A stretch of 64,000 nucleotides of DNA from assembly GCA_012184525.1 (NCBI GenBank), contig WOFQ01000015.1, forward strand, positions 186,001 to 250,000, written 5' to 3'. Of the stretch, positions 22,265 to 34,370 are shown piece by piece (within the stretch, counting starts at the first letter, position 1; each line of letters starts with the position of its first letter). Below the pieces are notes generated by a model, which worked only from the letters and a program-made list of their open reading frames with translations, did no database searches and had not been told where the DNA came from. The stretch comes from Xenoacremonium recifei. Taxonomy: Eukaryota; Ascomycota; Sordariomycetes; Hypocreales; Nectriaceae. The position numbers were made by a program, and so were the translations under genes.

Positions 22265-24686
22265 ATGGGTATTAGTTCAGATGCCATTTTTAGGGAGGCC
22301 TTTCGTGAGGCCAAGACCATAATCACGTCGTCAAAATTGCCTGATAAGTCGCGACAATTCATGGAATCGTGTAATTCTCTGGAAGGCATGCTGGCTAGGG
22401 TTGAAGAGTCTATAAGCAGATATCAAGATGACTCAAAATCCACTGTTAGGTCGTGGTTGTACAAGTTTTCGCAGCGAATACACTACTATGGCCAGGTAAT
22501 TGATGTTATGGTTCAGCAACATCCCGAATATGTGTCACTTGCGTGGGGGGCGATGAAGTTTATCTTCATGGTACGTGTAGTGATATTTCATGCCATATTT
22601 AGATCCTCAATTAACACGGTTCACAGTTGACAATAGAGCATGAAAACACCGCCGCTGGTCTCGCCAAAGCGCTCACGGAAATTGGTGATCTCTTGCCGCA
22701 AGTGCAACTCACTGTCCATCTTTACTCCAACCCAAGTGTACGCATGGCACTAGCCAGACTCTACGCCGGCATCATCCAGCTTCTTGCCCGCGCTCAAAAA
22801 TGGTTCGAGGCCGGCAGACTCGCAAGTGTCAAGAGGATTGCTCAGAGTATTATTTCACCTTTCGAGCTGCGGTACAATGATATCTTAGACAGCATTCAGT
22901 ATCATTCCAGTGTAATCAAAGCCCTTGGAGTCTTAGGGGGCCAGGTCGATGTCCGAAGCATCAGAGGAACGACCGAAGAAACATACCGGAAGGTTGATGA
23001 ACTCAGTGCCGAACTTGCTTCCATTAAGGAGATTGTCACTCGTAAGTTCAGGAGCTATACGCGGATCAATGCTAAGCTAATATGTAAAGTCAATTCTGTC
23101 AACACGAACAATCGTCTCACCGACCTGCAATTTTCGCAAATTATGACAGTCATCTCTAATGACCTACGAAACATGGTCTGGGCGCCTGGCAAGTCAATTC
23201 AGTACCTCACCTCCCTCCGGCACAGACAAAATCTTGAACAGCTGCCCAACACTTTCTATAACTCCCCGAAGCTCCGAACTTGGACGAAAACATCGACATC
23301 TGAGCTTTGCTTAATCATGGGTAATGCCCCATGCCGATTCGCCCTGAGATATTTCTGTCTGAATATTATCCACCAGCTCCGTGATGCTGGGATTCCTTTC
23401 CTACTGGCCTTGAAGATCAACCAGGCCCAAAACAGTATACCGAACACGATTTCGGCCATTGATCTTCTAAAGTACTTGGTTAAACAGGCCCTTGAATACA
23501 CCAAGGGCTTGCAGACGGAAGGATCAATGGCACTCAGCTGCGCCCGTGTTGGCTGTGCCAGCTCAGAAGCAGAGTGGTTCGACATTCTTGGCTCTCTGCT
23601 TTCAGGTATTACCGGGCAGGTTTACATTATCGTTGACCTCGGAATGCTCGATCGGCGCTTCGTTTCGTCACCTTTTGACTTCTCATGGTTAAAAGGGTTT
23701 GACGGCATATTCACGAGGTTGGCTACTCAGCGGCCACAAGTTCGTATCAAGGTCATGCTGGTAAACTACAGCTCTAGTGTCCCATTTAGTCTCTCTGCGG
23801 AGGAATACTCGAAATATTGTATCCGTGTGAGAGCCGAGGTTATGACAGTGCGTTTTCAAAAAATGACCCATTGTATAAGAACAGATCGATTCCCTGTAAG
23901 AATAAGGAGATAGTCCAGCTAGTTTGTAATTCTACGCGAGAAGTTAGGGTAGGCCCTAGCTTTATTAATGGCTACCTGCCCAGGTGTCTGAAAGTGTCAC
24001 TTAATGAAGTTGTCAATAGGCTGGCCCTGGCGTGGATATCTGTGACCTCGGCCGCAGCCGTAGACCCGAAACCAGCACCAGGTTTTACTTCTGCTGCTTG
24101 GGGTTACGGGAGTGGACGTCTCGCTCATACGGAGGCAAAGTCAAACCCGATTACTGGGAAGGGTTTGGTATGTCTGAAAAGGTCGATTCCATGGCTGAGT
24201 TTCCGGCCAGATATCGAACAAGATATCTTGTGGCAATTACCTATTGGCGTAGTCAGTATACTGGTCCTTATTTTCAAGTACCCTTTGCGAGCTGCGTTGG
24301 GGTTTAGCATCTTTGTTAAACCGCAAGAATGGATTTTCATCATCGGGATCGTTGCTACTGGATTAGCTATGCTACCGACGCTACTAATTCCAATCTTGGC
24401 CTGGAAAAATGGAAGAGTTACTTGTTTCCTACATTCTTGCGTTATTTCCTTAGTCGGGGTTGTTGCTTTTGGACTTCGAATTCTTTGGCAGTCTAGAACA
24501 CCGATAAATGACGTCCGCAGCTTTTGGGTTGCGGATGCTGTCGTGTGGATACATTGTTTTCTATGTAGTCTATTTTCGAGATATCTAGATGAGTCTACCG
24601 AGTATCCGGTTACTAGGTACATTTGGGTGGCTACTTGGCTTCTTGCTATTGGATCTGCGGGTGCTGGTGTACCTCGACGAGTATAA
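22265..24686 (+). CDS. DUF7708-domain protein with multi-pass membrane C-terminus
   Basis: Proposed exons are 22265-22570, 22627-23041, 23090-23847 and 23901-24686 (754 aa). Residues about 50-230 form a DUF7708-like helical domain (QHPEYVSLAWGAMKFIFM, NPSVRMALARLYAGIIQLL, ISPFELRYNDILDSI). This domain is usually found at the N-terminus of fungal NLR and ankyrin proteins. The middle has a degenerate nucleotide-binding-like region without a clear P-loop. The last exon carries five or so hydrophobic segments (WIFIIGIVATGLAMLPTLLI and others), so the tail is probably in a membrane. The intron at 23042-23089 is 48 nt, a multiple of three, with GTAAGT and GCTAAG. The last intron (donor GTGCGT) is the weakest; without it the protein would end at 23913. 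I infer a signalling role only from domain company. Confidence 0.62.
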
Positions 24687-25098
24687 TATTTGCATTTGGT
24701 GAGGATTCTGCTTCAACTTCGATTTGTCGCCACAAATACAAAGTCCAAAGGCACGAATCCTCTCATACTATTACCTTTAAATATCTAATATTCATTACAG
24801 TCTCAGATTAGGCTTCAATGGCAGAAACGGAAAGGATCCATTTTGTCGTGACTGGCGGTACTGGCCGTTGGCAAGGAGATGGTATTCTGACGAAGGACTC
24901 TGTCTAGAAGCATAAAATTTTCGGCTAAGCAGTTTTCGACGTCTTCATTTATGGCAGTGTAGAAACTAAAAGGAAGAATTCGAATTTTACATGAGACTTG
25001 AATCCATTTTGGTAGCAACCAGGTTAAAAACGCCGAATGAAAAGCCACATGCGGTACAACGAAATGTGAAGGTTGATCGAACAAAATCATTCAAAATC
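24687..25098. other. Intergenic, convergent 3' flanks
   Basis: A 412-bp AT-rich region between convergent genes. Nothing coding is supported. Confidence 0.45.
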
Positions 25099-26130
25099 TC
25101 ATGGCTGAAAATCATCATCGTCCGAATCATCCGTCTCTGATTCCGATTCTGAGGCGTCAACAATAGTCTCGCCGTCATCATCCCAGGCCGGATCATCAGC
25201 CTGACGCATACGTTTCCCCGTCAGTATATCCAATGATTCCACATCTCCCTGAGGAGGTTCGTAGGAGAATATTCTGACGACTTTTGGAGACGCCATACGG
25301 GTAGCGAGCTCTTCGGCAGAACTGAGAATCGTTTGTTTCGGTTCCCCGAAATCTACATATTCGCCGCCACACAAAACCGCGTGCCCCTTCCACGATACTC
25401 CTTCCCTCGTAGTACCATACATGACAAGATTAACGATCACCTCCTCAAGTGGTAACTTGGAAGCATCGTCTGGAGGTTTTAAAGCGTCTCCGCAGATGTC
25501 GCTCAATTGAAGCCGCAGGCGTCGTAGAGTAGGAAGCATGGCTCCGATGTATGTACAGAGGTGGAAGTCATTAGGTCTCGTATCCACGATCGAACGAAGG
25601 CCAACTAATCGAAGCTCAAGGACTGTCAAACTCTGCATCGACAATAGAGCTCCCATTACTGATGCAGAAAGGCAGTTGTCTGGAACAAGGCGATTCCATT
25701 CTAGACAAGCCCGATTCAGAGCCCTTACACGGAGTGTCTGGAATCGTCGAGATGTTCCAATTGCCTTGGCAAGTCGCAGGAGCCTCAGGTTCAGGTATTT
25801 GTTCCAGGTGTCCTCACGATCCGGTCTCATATCGTCCCAGTACTGATTCGGCAATTGACCCTGGCGTTCCTCTATGAGCGTGATGCCCAGAGTGATAAGA
25901 TTGCTCTGGACGTGAGACAAGCGGTCCTCAAAACGGGAAGGATGTGAGAAGCTCCTGAACATCGGTGAGGAAAAATGAAGGTCCTGGTAGATGAGGGGCT
26001 GTGCAAGTTCACGCCATCGCTTAAATATCGTGAGGCGTCTTACATCCTCATAAAAGAATGATGGGCCCAGATAATTGAGGATCTGGACCAAAGTCTCGGT
26101 AGGAAGCTGTAGCAGCGGCGCGGAAGGCAT
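25099..26130 (-). CDS. F-box protein
   Basis: An uninterrupted 343-aa frame. I chose the ATG at 26130; the frame continues upstream but without another ATG. The N-terminus is an F-box (LLQLPTETLVQILNYLG and RRLTIFKRWRELAQPLIYQDL), the SKP1-binding module of SCF ubiquitin ligases. The middle looks like irregular leucine-rich repeats (LRLLRLAKAIG, LTVLELRLVGLRS, LRRLRLQLSDI), the usual substrate side. The C-terminus is very acidic with Asp, Glu and Ser runs and could be disordered. F-box proteins of this type are numerous and fast-evolving in filamentous fungi, so no substrate can be proposed. The gene is intronless and convergent with the DUF7708 gene. Confidence 0.8.
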   Translation of the reverse strand: MPSAPLLQLPTETLVQILNYLGPSFFYEDVRRLTIFKRWRELAQPLIYQDLHFSSPMFRSFSHPSRFEDRLSHVQSNLITLGITLIEERQGQLPNQYWDDMRPDREDTWNKYLNLRLLRLAKAIGTSRRFQTLRVRALNRACLEWNRLVPDNCLSASVMGALLSMQSLTVLELRLVGLRSIVDTRPNDFHLCTYIGAMLPTLRRLRLQLSDICGDALKPPDDASKLPLEEVIVNLVMYGTTREGVSWKGHAVLCGGEYVDFGEPKQTILSSAEELATRMASPKVVRIFSYEPPQGDVESLDILTGKRMRQADDPAWDDDGETIVDASESESETDDSDDDDFQP

Positions 26131-26796
26131 TGCAGGTAGGCCAAATCCACGTCCTTCTGCGATGATGACAGAGGAAAGCTCAGCCTCAGCCCCAACACGG
26201 CACAAATCATTGGGGTTTCGCCCGCCCTACTCACGTGATAAGTTTCACCTCTTTGCCTAGGCAAGGATGCACTCTTGAAGCAAAATGTTGAAATATATGA
26301 CACCAGATTCTTCAGATGCGCTGCCTATCTGTAGACAATTATGGATATAATATAACAATAAATAAATCACCGGGGCCCTTAGTTGTCTATTTAAAGCCGC
26401 CCACTGCGTTTCCATCGGGCAATTCCTCCTGCTGTTTCGGTGCTAATGTGGAGAAACAGCATTGCGACAAGACTGCCGAAACTACCTACATGGAAGCCTT
26501 ATGAACCTGACGGACAAGTCGGAACGTGAGCTCATCCTTAGACTTTAGTTGGACAGCCATTAGTCAAGGGATCAAATAATTGTCAGGAGGGAACTTCTGT
26601 CTTTAATCCTTGCCGCTAAGAATACACTATGAATCTCGGATGTGTCGCAACTAAAGAAAAAGGGCCTAAGGAAAACAAGCCCAAACTATTTGCCTATGCC
26701 AATGCCGGCGCCAAACGTATCCCAAAAAACAGAAACCGCGCCTATTAATCCGAGTCTAGCATCTTTTTGTCGTGTCATATCATCGTAAACATCTCC
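26131..26796. other. Intergenic
   Basis: A 666-bp region containing the F-box promoter and the 3' flank of the lipase gene. No feature is supported. Confidence 0.45.
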
Positions 26797-28488
26797 TCAC
26801 GCCGCCACAGCACTCGCGGTCCTCGCAATAGGCACCGTAGTCTCCTCGCTAGGATCCAGCTCAACCTTCATTTCCGGCTCGCCCTCCTCGACCTGTTCTT
26901 TAACACTCTTGCCATCGTCCGCATCGCCCAGGCCGACGAGATCAATCGATCGCCAGTACTCGACAGGGTTGCTGCCGCTGCGGTCGAAGATGGCCTGATC
27001 GTCGTCGATGCCAACCCCAGTCGACGAGTTATCCTGTTGTTTGGCCACGTCCAGCTTATGGATGTGCGAACCGTCAATGAGATCGCCCACGTAGGTGCGC
27101 GCGACAGGAATGTCATTCACCCGGAAGAGCTGAAGCTGTGCGCGCAGGTTCAGACGCAGAGCTCGCTCAGGCTGCTCGGCGTTGAAGATCTTCTTGGTCA
27201 GCCAGGGGAAGAGTATGCCAAAATCTGACTGGCTCAAATGCGCCGAGTTGATCACGTAGAAGAAGTTCGGTTCGGGAAGTCTGATCCCGCTCGGTCGTTC
27301 GTAGAGCTCCGGCGTCACGACCTTGGCCTTCGGGTCGGGCGAAATAGCTCGCGCCTTAGCGTTGAGATGCTCCGTCCATTTGAAGAATGACTCGGACTCG
27401 ACAGCCAGGAGGGCTCGGCCACCGGGAGCGGTTGGCACATCGGCGTACACAGGTAATGGAAGGTCGAATAACGGCGCTGAGTTAGGTGCCACGAGCGGCA
27501 TGCACCACATGTCTAACAGCATTGTAACCGATTTCTCCGTGATCTGTTTTCTGATCTCGCTTCCTTCTGCTGGTGTATAAAGAGGCTTCTCCATGTTGGC
27601 GACTTCGGGGACCGACGCATAGTAGGTGCTCTTCAAGAATTGAGTGATCGTCGTGCCACCGAAGCTGTGTCCTGCGAAGATGATGCTCCCGGGCTCATGA
27701 ACGTTGAGTTTCCCGACGAATTGGCTCAGGCTGGGTGTCGATTGATTCAAGTTCGTGTACTTGGAGCCTCGATCAACTGCAAGAAGAGCTTGGTGAATCA
27801 AGCCCATCTCCCAGAGCCGGATTCGCAGCTGGGCCTCGCGAGCCTCGTACACCTCAGGCGAAACATCGTGGGAAATCTTCTGGTAGGGAATTTGGATGCG
27901 GCCGCTGGAGTTAATGCCCCTGCCCTTCTTCTCGGGAATGCGGACGAACGTGGTGACAGAGCTGCCGTCGCGGTGCTCGGGACAGAGCACGACGATGCCG
28001 TGGGAGGCGAGGGAGCCGGCGATGTAGGAGTATGAGTTGCGGCTGCCTCCGAGGCCGTGGGAGAAGATCATGGTCGGCCATCGCTCGTTTTCGGTCGTAG
28101 GGGCTCGCAGTTTGGCGTTCTTGTGTACAGGAATCGTCGTGTAGTGCAGGTGTCGAGGGAGGAACGAAAGGAATTCCGCCAACGTAGGCCCGATGCCCAG
28201 GAACTTCGTATACGCAAGCAGATGTTGTCGCTGAGGCGTCGGGAGCCAGCTGATCTTCTTCTCGCTCGATTCGTCCACGGCAGGGTAGAACATCCTGAAT
28301 TGGACGGTGTGGATGTTGCTGACGCCCTCGGGTTCGGGACTGGGAGATTCGAGCTCGCTCACGGGGATCTCGATATCGACCGTGCCGACCTTGTACGGGC
28401 CGGTGTATTCGGGAAAGGCAGGTATAGGGCTCAATCGTGCCAGGTATGAGGCCAGTTTGGCCGTGGCCGAGGGTTCCGGGGATGCCAT
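26797..28488 (-). CDS. Platelet-activating-factor acetylhydrolase-like phospholipase A2
   Basis: A single-exon 563-aa protein of the PAF-acetylhydrolase isoform II family, which removes short or oxidised acyl chains at sn-2 of phospholipids. Visible features are FSHGLGGSRNSYSYIAGSLASHG (oxyanion region), CPEHRDGS, the nucleophile elbow AGHSFGG, LLLDMWCMPL carrying the likely catalytic Asp, and NSAHLSQSDF carrying the likely His. The spacing fits the family. There is no signal peptide, so it is probably intracellular. The C-terminal 100 residues are polar and acidic and are probably not part of the fold. It starts at the ATG at 28488. The neighbours do not suggest a pathway. Confidence 0.9.
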   Translation of the reverse strand: MASPEPSATAKLASYLARLSPIPAFPEYTGPYKVGTVDIEIPVSELESPSPEPEGVSNIHTVQFRMFYPAVDESSEKKISWLPTPQRQHLLAYTKFLGIGPTLAEFLSFLPRHLHYTTIPVHKNAKLRAPTTENERWPTMIFSHGLGGSRNSYSYIAGSLASHGIVVLCPEHRDGSSVTTFVRIPEKKGRGINSSGRIQIPYQKISHDVSPEVYEAREAQLRIRLWEMGLIHQALLAVDRGSKYTNLNQSTPSLSQFVGKLNVHEPGSIIFAGHSFGGTTITQFLKSTYYASVPEVANMEKPLYTPAEGSEIRKQITEKSVTMLLDMWCMPLVAPNSAPLFDLPLPVYADVPTAPGGRALLAVESESFFKWTEHLNAKARAISPDPKAKVVTPELYERPSGIRLPEPNFFYVINSAHLSQSDFGILFPWLTKKIFNAEQPERALRLNLRAQLQLFRVNDIPVARTYVGDLIDGSHIHKLDVAKQQDNSSTGVGIDDDQAIFDRSGSNPVEYWRSIDLVGLGDADDGKSVKEQVEEGEPEMKVELDPSEETTVPIARTASAVAA

Positions 28489-29499
28489 CGTGAATAGGGC
28501 GATGTTGAATCGGTTCAGGGGTTGCGCGAGGTCGGAGAAAGAAGGACGTCAGGGAGGTGAGGTTTCGTGGAAAGGAACGACGTTGCAAGGCAAGCAAAGA
28601 GCGTCTTTGATGCGGACTGGCCGCTTGTATTCCAAAAGGAACAAAAGGAGAGCAAAGGGACAACGAGCAATGGTGTTTGAAGGTGTTGAGTCTGGTCAAA
28701 ATAATTTGTGGGCTATCGTAGCGGTGACGCAATCTTCTTCACATGCCAAAGCGCAACGCTACAGCAGCTGGCTGGCAGGGAGTAAACCGTTCAAAGCGAT
28801 TCTCACAGCGGTAAAATGCAGAGCTTCAAAATGGCAAAATAGGAGGAAAAGAGGTCACGCGATTCCTTTATTTGAAAACACACTGCAAAACAAGAAAACT
28901 GTGGCCCTCGTCATGCCGTCCTGTTGATCCAGCGGGCCTAGACCCAATCCGTGACCGAGGCCTGCAAGTGTCTTGTGGACAATTGCCAGAAAAGAGGCCT
29001 CGCCCACGTCATCTCGGGCGCTATCAAGAAGCCGACCGAGGTGGGCTTACGGAGTAGTTTGAGTTTCGATCGGGGAGGCAAACTTGGCGGAAGATTTTCT
29101 TTGGAGGGTGGGAGGCTCCGCGTTTTCAGCTTTGGTGTTTGTACTTTGTACTCCGTACAGCGTGCCGAGGTTGCTTTGTCAGGCTTCTAGAAGGCTTCCT
29201 TTCAGGGCTGAGTTGCGGAACAGAGCAAACAGACTTTCCACTCTATACGAGATTGACCAAGTAGGCATGAAAACCTTATTTGAACATTTGCCGAGGCAAA
29301 TAGACCGACTGTCTTATCATTGGCTTGCATTTCCTATCTAGGAAGTCGTCAATTGTAAGTTCTCACCACCATAATTGAGATAGACGATAGTCAACTTTGA
29401 ACGAATTCCTACTATACCTAACCTATAGCGCCTGGCGAAGCCTCATTACCCAAATTTACTCCTATCCCTTGCGCCTTGAATATATTCATTCATAATTCG
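28489..29499. other. Intergenic
   Basis: About 1 kb holding the lipase promoter and the 3' flank of the DUF3176 gene, with both genes on the minus strand. Short frames here lack any family signal. Confidence 0.45.
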
Positions 29500-31873
29500 T
29501 TAGATTTGCCCCTCTGCACGTTGCTCTCGGAGACCTATCTTCATCAACCCCCCTTCGCTCGTCATTCCAACCGTCATCTTCCTCGCCGCCTCATCCAACT
29601 GCCGGTCCACCACGGCCGCCACCTCCAGCCTCTCCCTCAAAGGCGCATCCGCTCCGTGCGCCAGCGGCACCAGTGCATTCGCCTTCCACGCTGGTAACCG
29701 CAAGCCCTTGGTTTGTAGGATCACCAACACGGCAAACAGTACGCCAATTAGCAGCGTCAGCCCGGGCCAGATCATATAGTACCAATGCACTCGTGTCACT
29801 ACCACCATCTGCATCACGCTGCCCTCCTCGAGCTGTTTGCCGCTGTCGCGCATCCACTTGCTGAGGCTGGAGGCCAGGTTGGTGAAGGTCGAAGAGACGT
29901 TGTCGGCCAGACCAAGGCCCAGCATGAAGTTGGATGTGCCGGGCCCGCGAGCCGGGTAGATCATCACGTCAAATTCGTAGTACGGGAAGGTACTGGTCGT
30001 TTCGGTTGGGTTGTTGAAACCTTCCTTGAATGTGTATAGCATGCCGGCAATGCTGCTCTGTGAGATGTTGAACGTATCGCCGCTAAAATGCGTCATGTTT
30101 TTGTCAGAGCTGTCTGGGATGAAGACTTGGAGATCTGTTCGCTCATTGTCCAGGCCATCGGTCGCCGTGTCGAGGGTGTAGTTCGTGTATGCTCTAAATG
30201 CGGCATCGGTGCTATCGTCACTGGCAAAAGAGTCCAGAGAGCGGTTGGACCAGGAACCGACGACAATTTCGGTCAAAGAGCCCTGCTCGACAGAAGCTTC
30301 GTAGATGTTGGCACAAAAGTATAATGCGCATTCTTGAGCAGTGACCGAGACGTCTTCCCAGACGGTCTTATTGTTCGCATAGGCGGGATCTGCCTGTATA
30401 GATTGGACTGTCAGGATCATTGTCCTGAGGTCACCAAACGAAAGAGTCTGTCCAGGGTTCGTTTGAAGCTTAGAAGTCAGGTAGGTGTCGGGACAAGGAT
30501 CGTTATTGTCTGCATCGCACTTCGCATGGCCGTTGTAGTTGGAGATGTTGAGACTGATCGACGGAATGATGTACTTCGTAATATCCACCTTCCCGGCGCC
30601 AGCATTCAGGTTCGAGTTCAGGTAGTTATTGCTAACATCGGGAGGTGTACTCTCCCAACCCTCAGACGAGAAGGCGCCTATCTCCGTCGTTCCAGACTCC
30701 TTCTGGAGGTAGTGGGAGATGTCGGCGCACTTGGAGCACACGGCTAGCGACGAGAAACGTGCCCATGTACAGTTCCCTGATGTACACTCAAAGCTCGGCC
30801 AGAGGTTCTGGGCGGACAGGTCATCGGAAAAGCCGTTCCAAATCCCCGTCATCATAGAGAAGTCTGGTCTCAAATCGAAGCCCACAAGACTCTGGTTCAG
30901 CTTCCCGCCGTTTCCATCAGGGAACTGAACGACAGCGACTGGACTGCCTAAGGTTTCAGTGTAGACCCCGACATCCAAGCCAGGCGATCGCCCGATGGTA
31001 GCGCCGCCATCACTTGTTCCAGCGACGGTGGTGTTGTCGACTCGCAGTGCTGAGCTAGCCGGCATCATCTCACCGTTTCCGGTCTGGATGAAGAGTACGC
31101 TCTCGAAGCTAACGACGGTCTGGAGAAAGGGCTCGAAGCCGATAAGGAAGACAGTCGTGAAAGCACCCATGATGACCCAGTGTCTGTATCATTGTTAGCA
31201 ATCCTTGGCTTACTGAGCTAGAAGTCAAGGACAGAAAGACTTACGGACGGCGCACCATCGTTCGTAGCAGCCGAAACGCGCCCCATGGCCCTCTACTAGC
31301 AGCATCAAACCGATCAAAGTCAATCAGCGGCTCTTGGAACTTGCTCAGCCAATTCCACCGGAACTGCGCCAGGCAGGCCGCCACAGCCTGCGTTAGGCAC
31401 ACCCGCGAGATGCCCGCGAGGATCGAGATAACAGTGTTGATGGAGATGACATGCTCTTTCCAGTCCGACAATGGATGGTCGTTGAAACGGATGAGCACGC
31501 CGATCAGTGCGGCAAAAGTGAGGATACTGGCAATTAGGGCGGCAATTTCGCGGATCCATGAGTTGTCTGTGTCCACGACCTTCTTTGATGACTTAGTGCT
31601 TCCGAGGTCGTCGATGGAGGCAGCCGCAGACTTTCGGAGCAGCGGATTGTTGTCTTTGGTCTCCTGTGGAGGTTGAGGTGGTGATGTCGAGCGTCGCGGG
31701 ATCGGTTTTCGCCGGAATGTGGTCTCAGCATAGGGATAGGGAGGGGCAGCTTCTCTGGGTGGTCCGCCCAGGTCGCCGAGATCGTCCATTTCCAGAGACT
31801 GCGTCTGGTGCCGCGGTCTTGAGAAGTCCTCGTCCGAGGAGACGGAGAGAGACCTCAGTCGTGAGTGCGCCAT
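29500..31873 (-). CDS. DUF3176 family membrane protein
   Basis: Two exons, complement(29500-31183, 31245-31873), encode 770 aa; the 61-nt intron has GTAAGT and a GCTAAC branch. This is a fungus-specific integral membrane family. After a disordered Pro/Ser-rich start come two closely spaced TM helices (IAALIASILTFAALIGVLI and the ISINTVISILAGISRVCL segment), the conserved WNWLSKFQEPLIDFDRFDAASRGPWGAFRLL motif region of DUF3176, a third TM, and a large outer domain with paired cysteines (FECTSGNCTW, VCSKCADIS, NDPCPDTY) and many N-glycosylation sites. A final TM (YYMIWPGLTLLIGVLFAVLV) and a short cytosolic tail end it. Function is unknown; the domain layout suggests a surface protein. Confidence 0.9.
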
Positions 31874-32720
31874 GGTCGCGATTGACAGAGCTCAATTCCG
31901 CGATGCGAGGCCAAGTGCTCCGCATGCATAGACAATGTAGGGCTGAGATTGATCAACGGCCGAGTTGTTGCAGTTAAGAATAAGAATAAGGCTGGGTGGC
32001 AATCTGGCCACCCTTGCTGCACAAGAGGGGAGCGTCCGGAGGAGCGTGGCCGGGATAAAAATATTCAGCAGAGGAAGAGGCTCAGAAAGGCCCCAGAATT
32101 TATGCAAATCCCTCCTCTAGGGGGCCGGTTGCGTTTTGGTAGCGGGAGTCTAGCTGCAGCCGAGATACTGGTGTGATACAGATTAATAAATGCCAAGGAC
32201 CAACAGGCCCAAGATCAGGGTCAATGATACCCCAGACTGGGATGCCGTACTGGGAGACCAACCAGGTTGATTCATCCCTTCTCTACTCTCTTTCCCTCAC
32301 CCTGTTAAACTTACAATACCAAGACAATGAGAAAGAGCATCAGTCATGATGACTGAAGATGGACCTCCGAAGGAACCGTGATCCCATCACGGAATCCTAG
32401 CCTTCAGTCAAGTTGGGGGCTGAAACTGTGTAGCACGCTTACCCCTGCTTCACGATGGATCACGCCCATGCTCCGTGTGTTCAGAGGTTTCTCGACGTCG
32501 GTAAACCAGCCAATGGCGCGCCAAAAACTAGCCGCCGCTGCCGGGAGGATCGCGGGTTTACCATCCTCGAGGCTTGGGACTTGCTGACTGACGGTCTGTT
32601 TCTATACATAGCATTTTACCGCTGGACCGTATTTCCGCTATTTCTCAGCTGAATAGGCTTTCATTCTTGAAAAATCTACCATAAAACTTGCTAGCTCTAG
32701 AGGTGTGGAAGCGACTCCCA
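31874..32720. other. Intergenic
   Basis: About 850 bp: DUF3176 promoter side and GNAT 3' side. No supported feature. Confidence 0.45.
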
Positions 32721-33323
32721 TCATTTCTTGTCACGAATCATGTAGTATTCCACCACCTCGCCTTCTGGCGATTCGAACCGATCCTCTCCAACCACCCGGA
32801 AGCCATACTTCTCGTACATCCCTAGCCCATTCTCCGACGCCTCTAGAAAACTCACCCTCCCCTCTGCATCTGCCTTCTCCATGCCCCATCGCATCAACCC
32901 ACTCGCTGCTCCTTTGCCCATCCACTCCCGCTTCACAGCTATCAGCTCCAAATACCAGTGCGGCTCCTGGCCCATAAACTTCCTATGCGCGGCGATCAAC
33001 GAGCTGAAGAAGGTCTCAGCCAATGCCACGTTGGCGTCTTTAGGCCAGGCGTCTGCCGGTGGAGGGTTCTCAATTTCAGCGCCTGGGCTGACCCATTTAG
33101 CAAAAGCGATAGGCTCGTCGGATGAAGGACTCGTGACGAGGAGGAAGTTTGCGTGAGGTTCGGTGATTTCCTGGGAAAGGCTTTCGCGCCAGAATTGCTG
33201 GGCCTTGGGTGATGATGCGGGGAAGACTTGGCGGCCGATGATGGTGTCTGAGAAGGCGGAGAAGTAAATGCTGCATAGGGCTGGGACGTCATCTGGCGTC
33301 GCTGCTCTGAGGTTGTAAGTCAT
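32721..33323 (-). CDS. GNAT family N-acetyltransferase
   Basis: A single-exon 200-aa protein, the normal size for GNAT enzymes, which transfer acetyl from acetyl-CoA to an amine. The N-terminal strand and helix (YNLRAATPDDVPALCSIYFS), the central YLELIAVKREWMGKGAASGLM (beta4 and the acetyl-CoA loop; the R/Q-x-x-G-x-G/A motif appears as REWMGKGAA), and VSFLEASENGLGMYEKYGF (the C-terminal motif) are in the right order. The substrate cannot be inferred. It starts at the ATG at 33323 and ends in RDKK. No introns. Intracellular. Confidence 0.88.
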   Translation of the reverse strand: MTYNLRAATPDDVPALCSIYFSAFSDTIIGRQVFPASSPKAQQFWRESLSQEITEPHANFLLVTSPSSDEPIAFAKWVSPGAEIENPPPADAWPKDANVALAETFFSSLIAAHRKFMGQEPHWYLELIAVKREWMGKGAASGLMRWGMEKADAEGRVSFLEASENGLGMYEKYGFRVVGEDRFESPEGEVVEYYMIRDKK

Positions 33324-34370
33324 TTTGCCGGGCTTTAGACTTGAGCTGTAAATAGTGAAAGCCTCGAGGTTGAGATAGGTATATGTTCACTACGTATGTT
33401 TTCCGCATCTTCTCGCGCAAGATTGCATCGTGCTTCTCACCTCCCTAAAACAGTTGGCCGGCATGACTCATCCGGCCGAATATTTGCTAAGATGGGTATG
33501 CGAAGCACTCACCTCAATTTCCTATGCTTTCGTGATTAGAATGCTGTCTTTTTACCTCTCGATCCCTACTGAGTCCCTGCCTGCGGCGAAGCACCTTTTT
33601 TGGCAGGGCTTGACAGGAGGTGTCATTTTTGGCGAAAGCCCAACACAGATAGCAGTTGCTCTCTTTCAACCAGCGTATCGTCAGGAAAATTCTCCTTCGA
33701 CATCACACTTTCCTTATTGTCGCCCAAACACCTTTTCCTCGTACCAAAACTGTCTACAGAAATCATGAGAATTTGGCAGAACCCGATAAACTGTAAAGAT
33801 ATTGCTGCTACTTTTGACGCGGACTATTCAACGGGCCATCACGAAACTACCCTGCATTTACTCCACCCCTCGATTGCAAATCCTTATTCAACACACGAAA
33901 TTACATTTTCTATTCCTAAGAGACTGACTCCTAAACCAGGGAGATTAAAGTGCGAAACTCGACTTCAAGAAAGTTCCAGGATATAGCCCCCAGAAGCTGT
34001 CAAGTGACATTTCAGACGTGTGTAAACCGCCGTGCAAGCGATATCAAACTCCCACGTAATTGTGCGATGACTTCTTGATCGAACGGACACTCTTAGGAAT
34101 AGCACAACTCGCACGGTTTACACAAATCGTAACCGTCGTACCGGAGGAGGCATATTACGGACGGAGATCACAATAATCACAGTCAACTTCGGTGGTAAAA
34201 CGATACGTTTAAAATGTCTGATGAATCCAGCGTAAGGATTTGACTAGCATGCCAAAAGATATTGCTGTCTTTGAATACTTGATACTGCCTCACGCAGTAA
34301 TATTGAGCTCAACGTCTCTCACCCCTCGAAAGTAACATAGAAGCGTTTTGTGCGTACACGTAACCGTCAT
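33324..34370. other. Intergenic
   Basis: About 1 kb between minus-strand genes. Several short frames but no family signature and no repeats seen. Confidence 0.45.
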
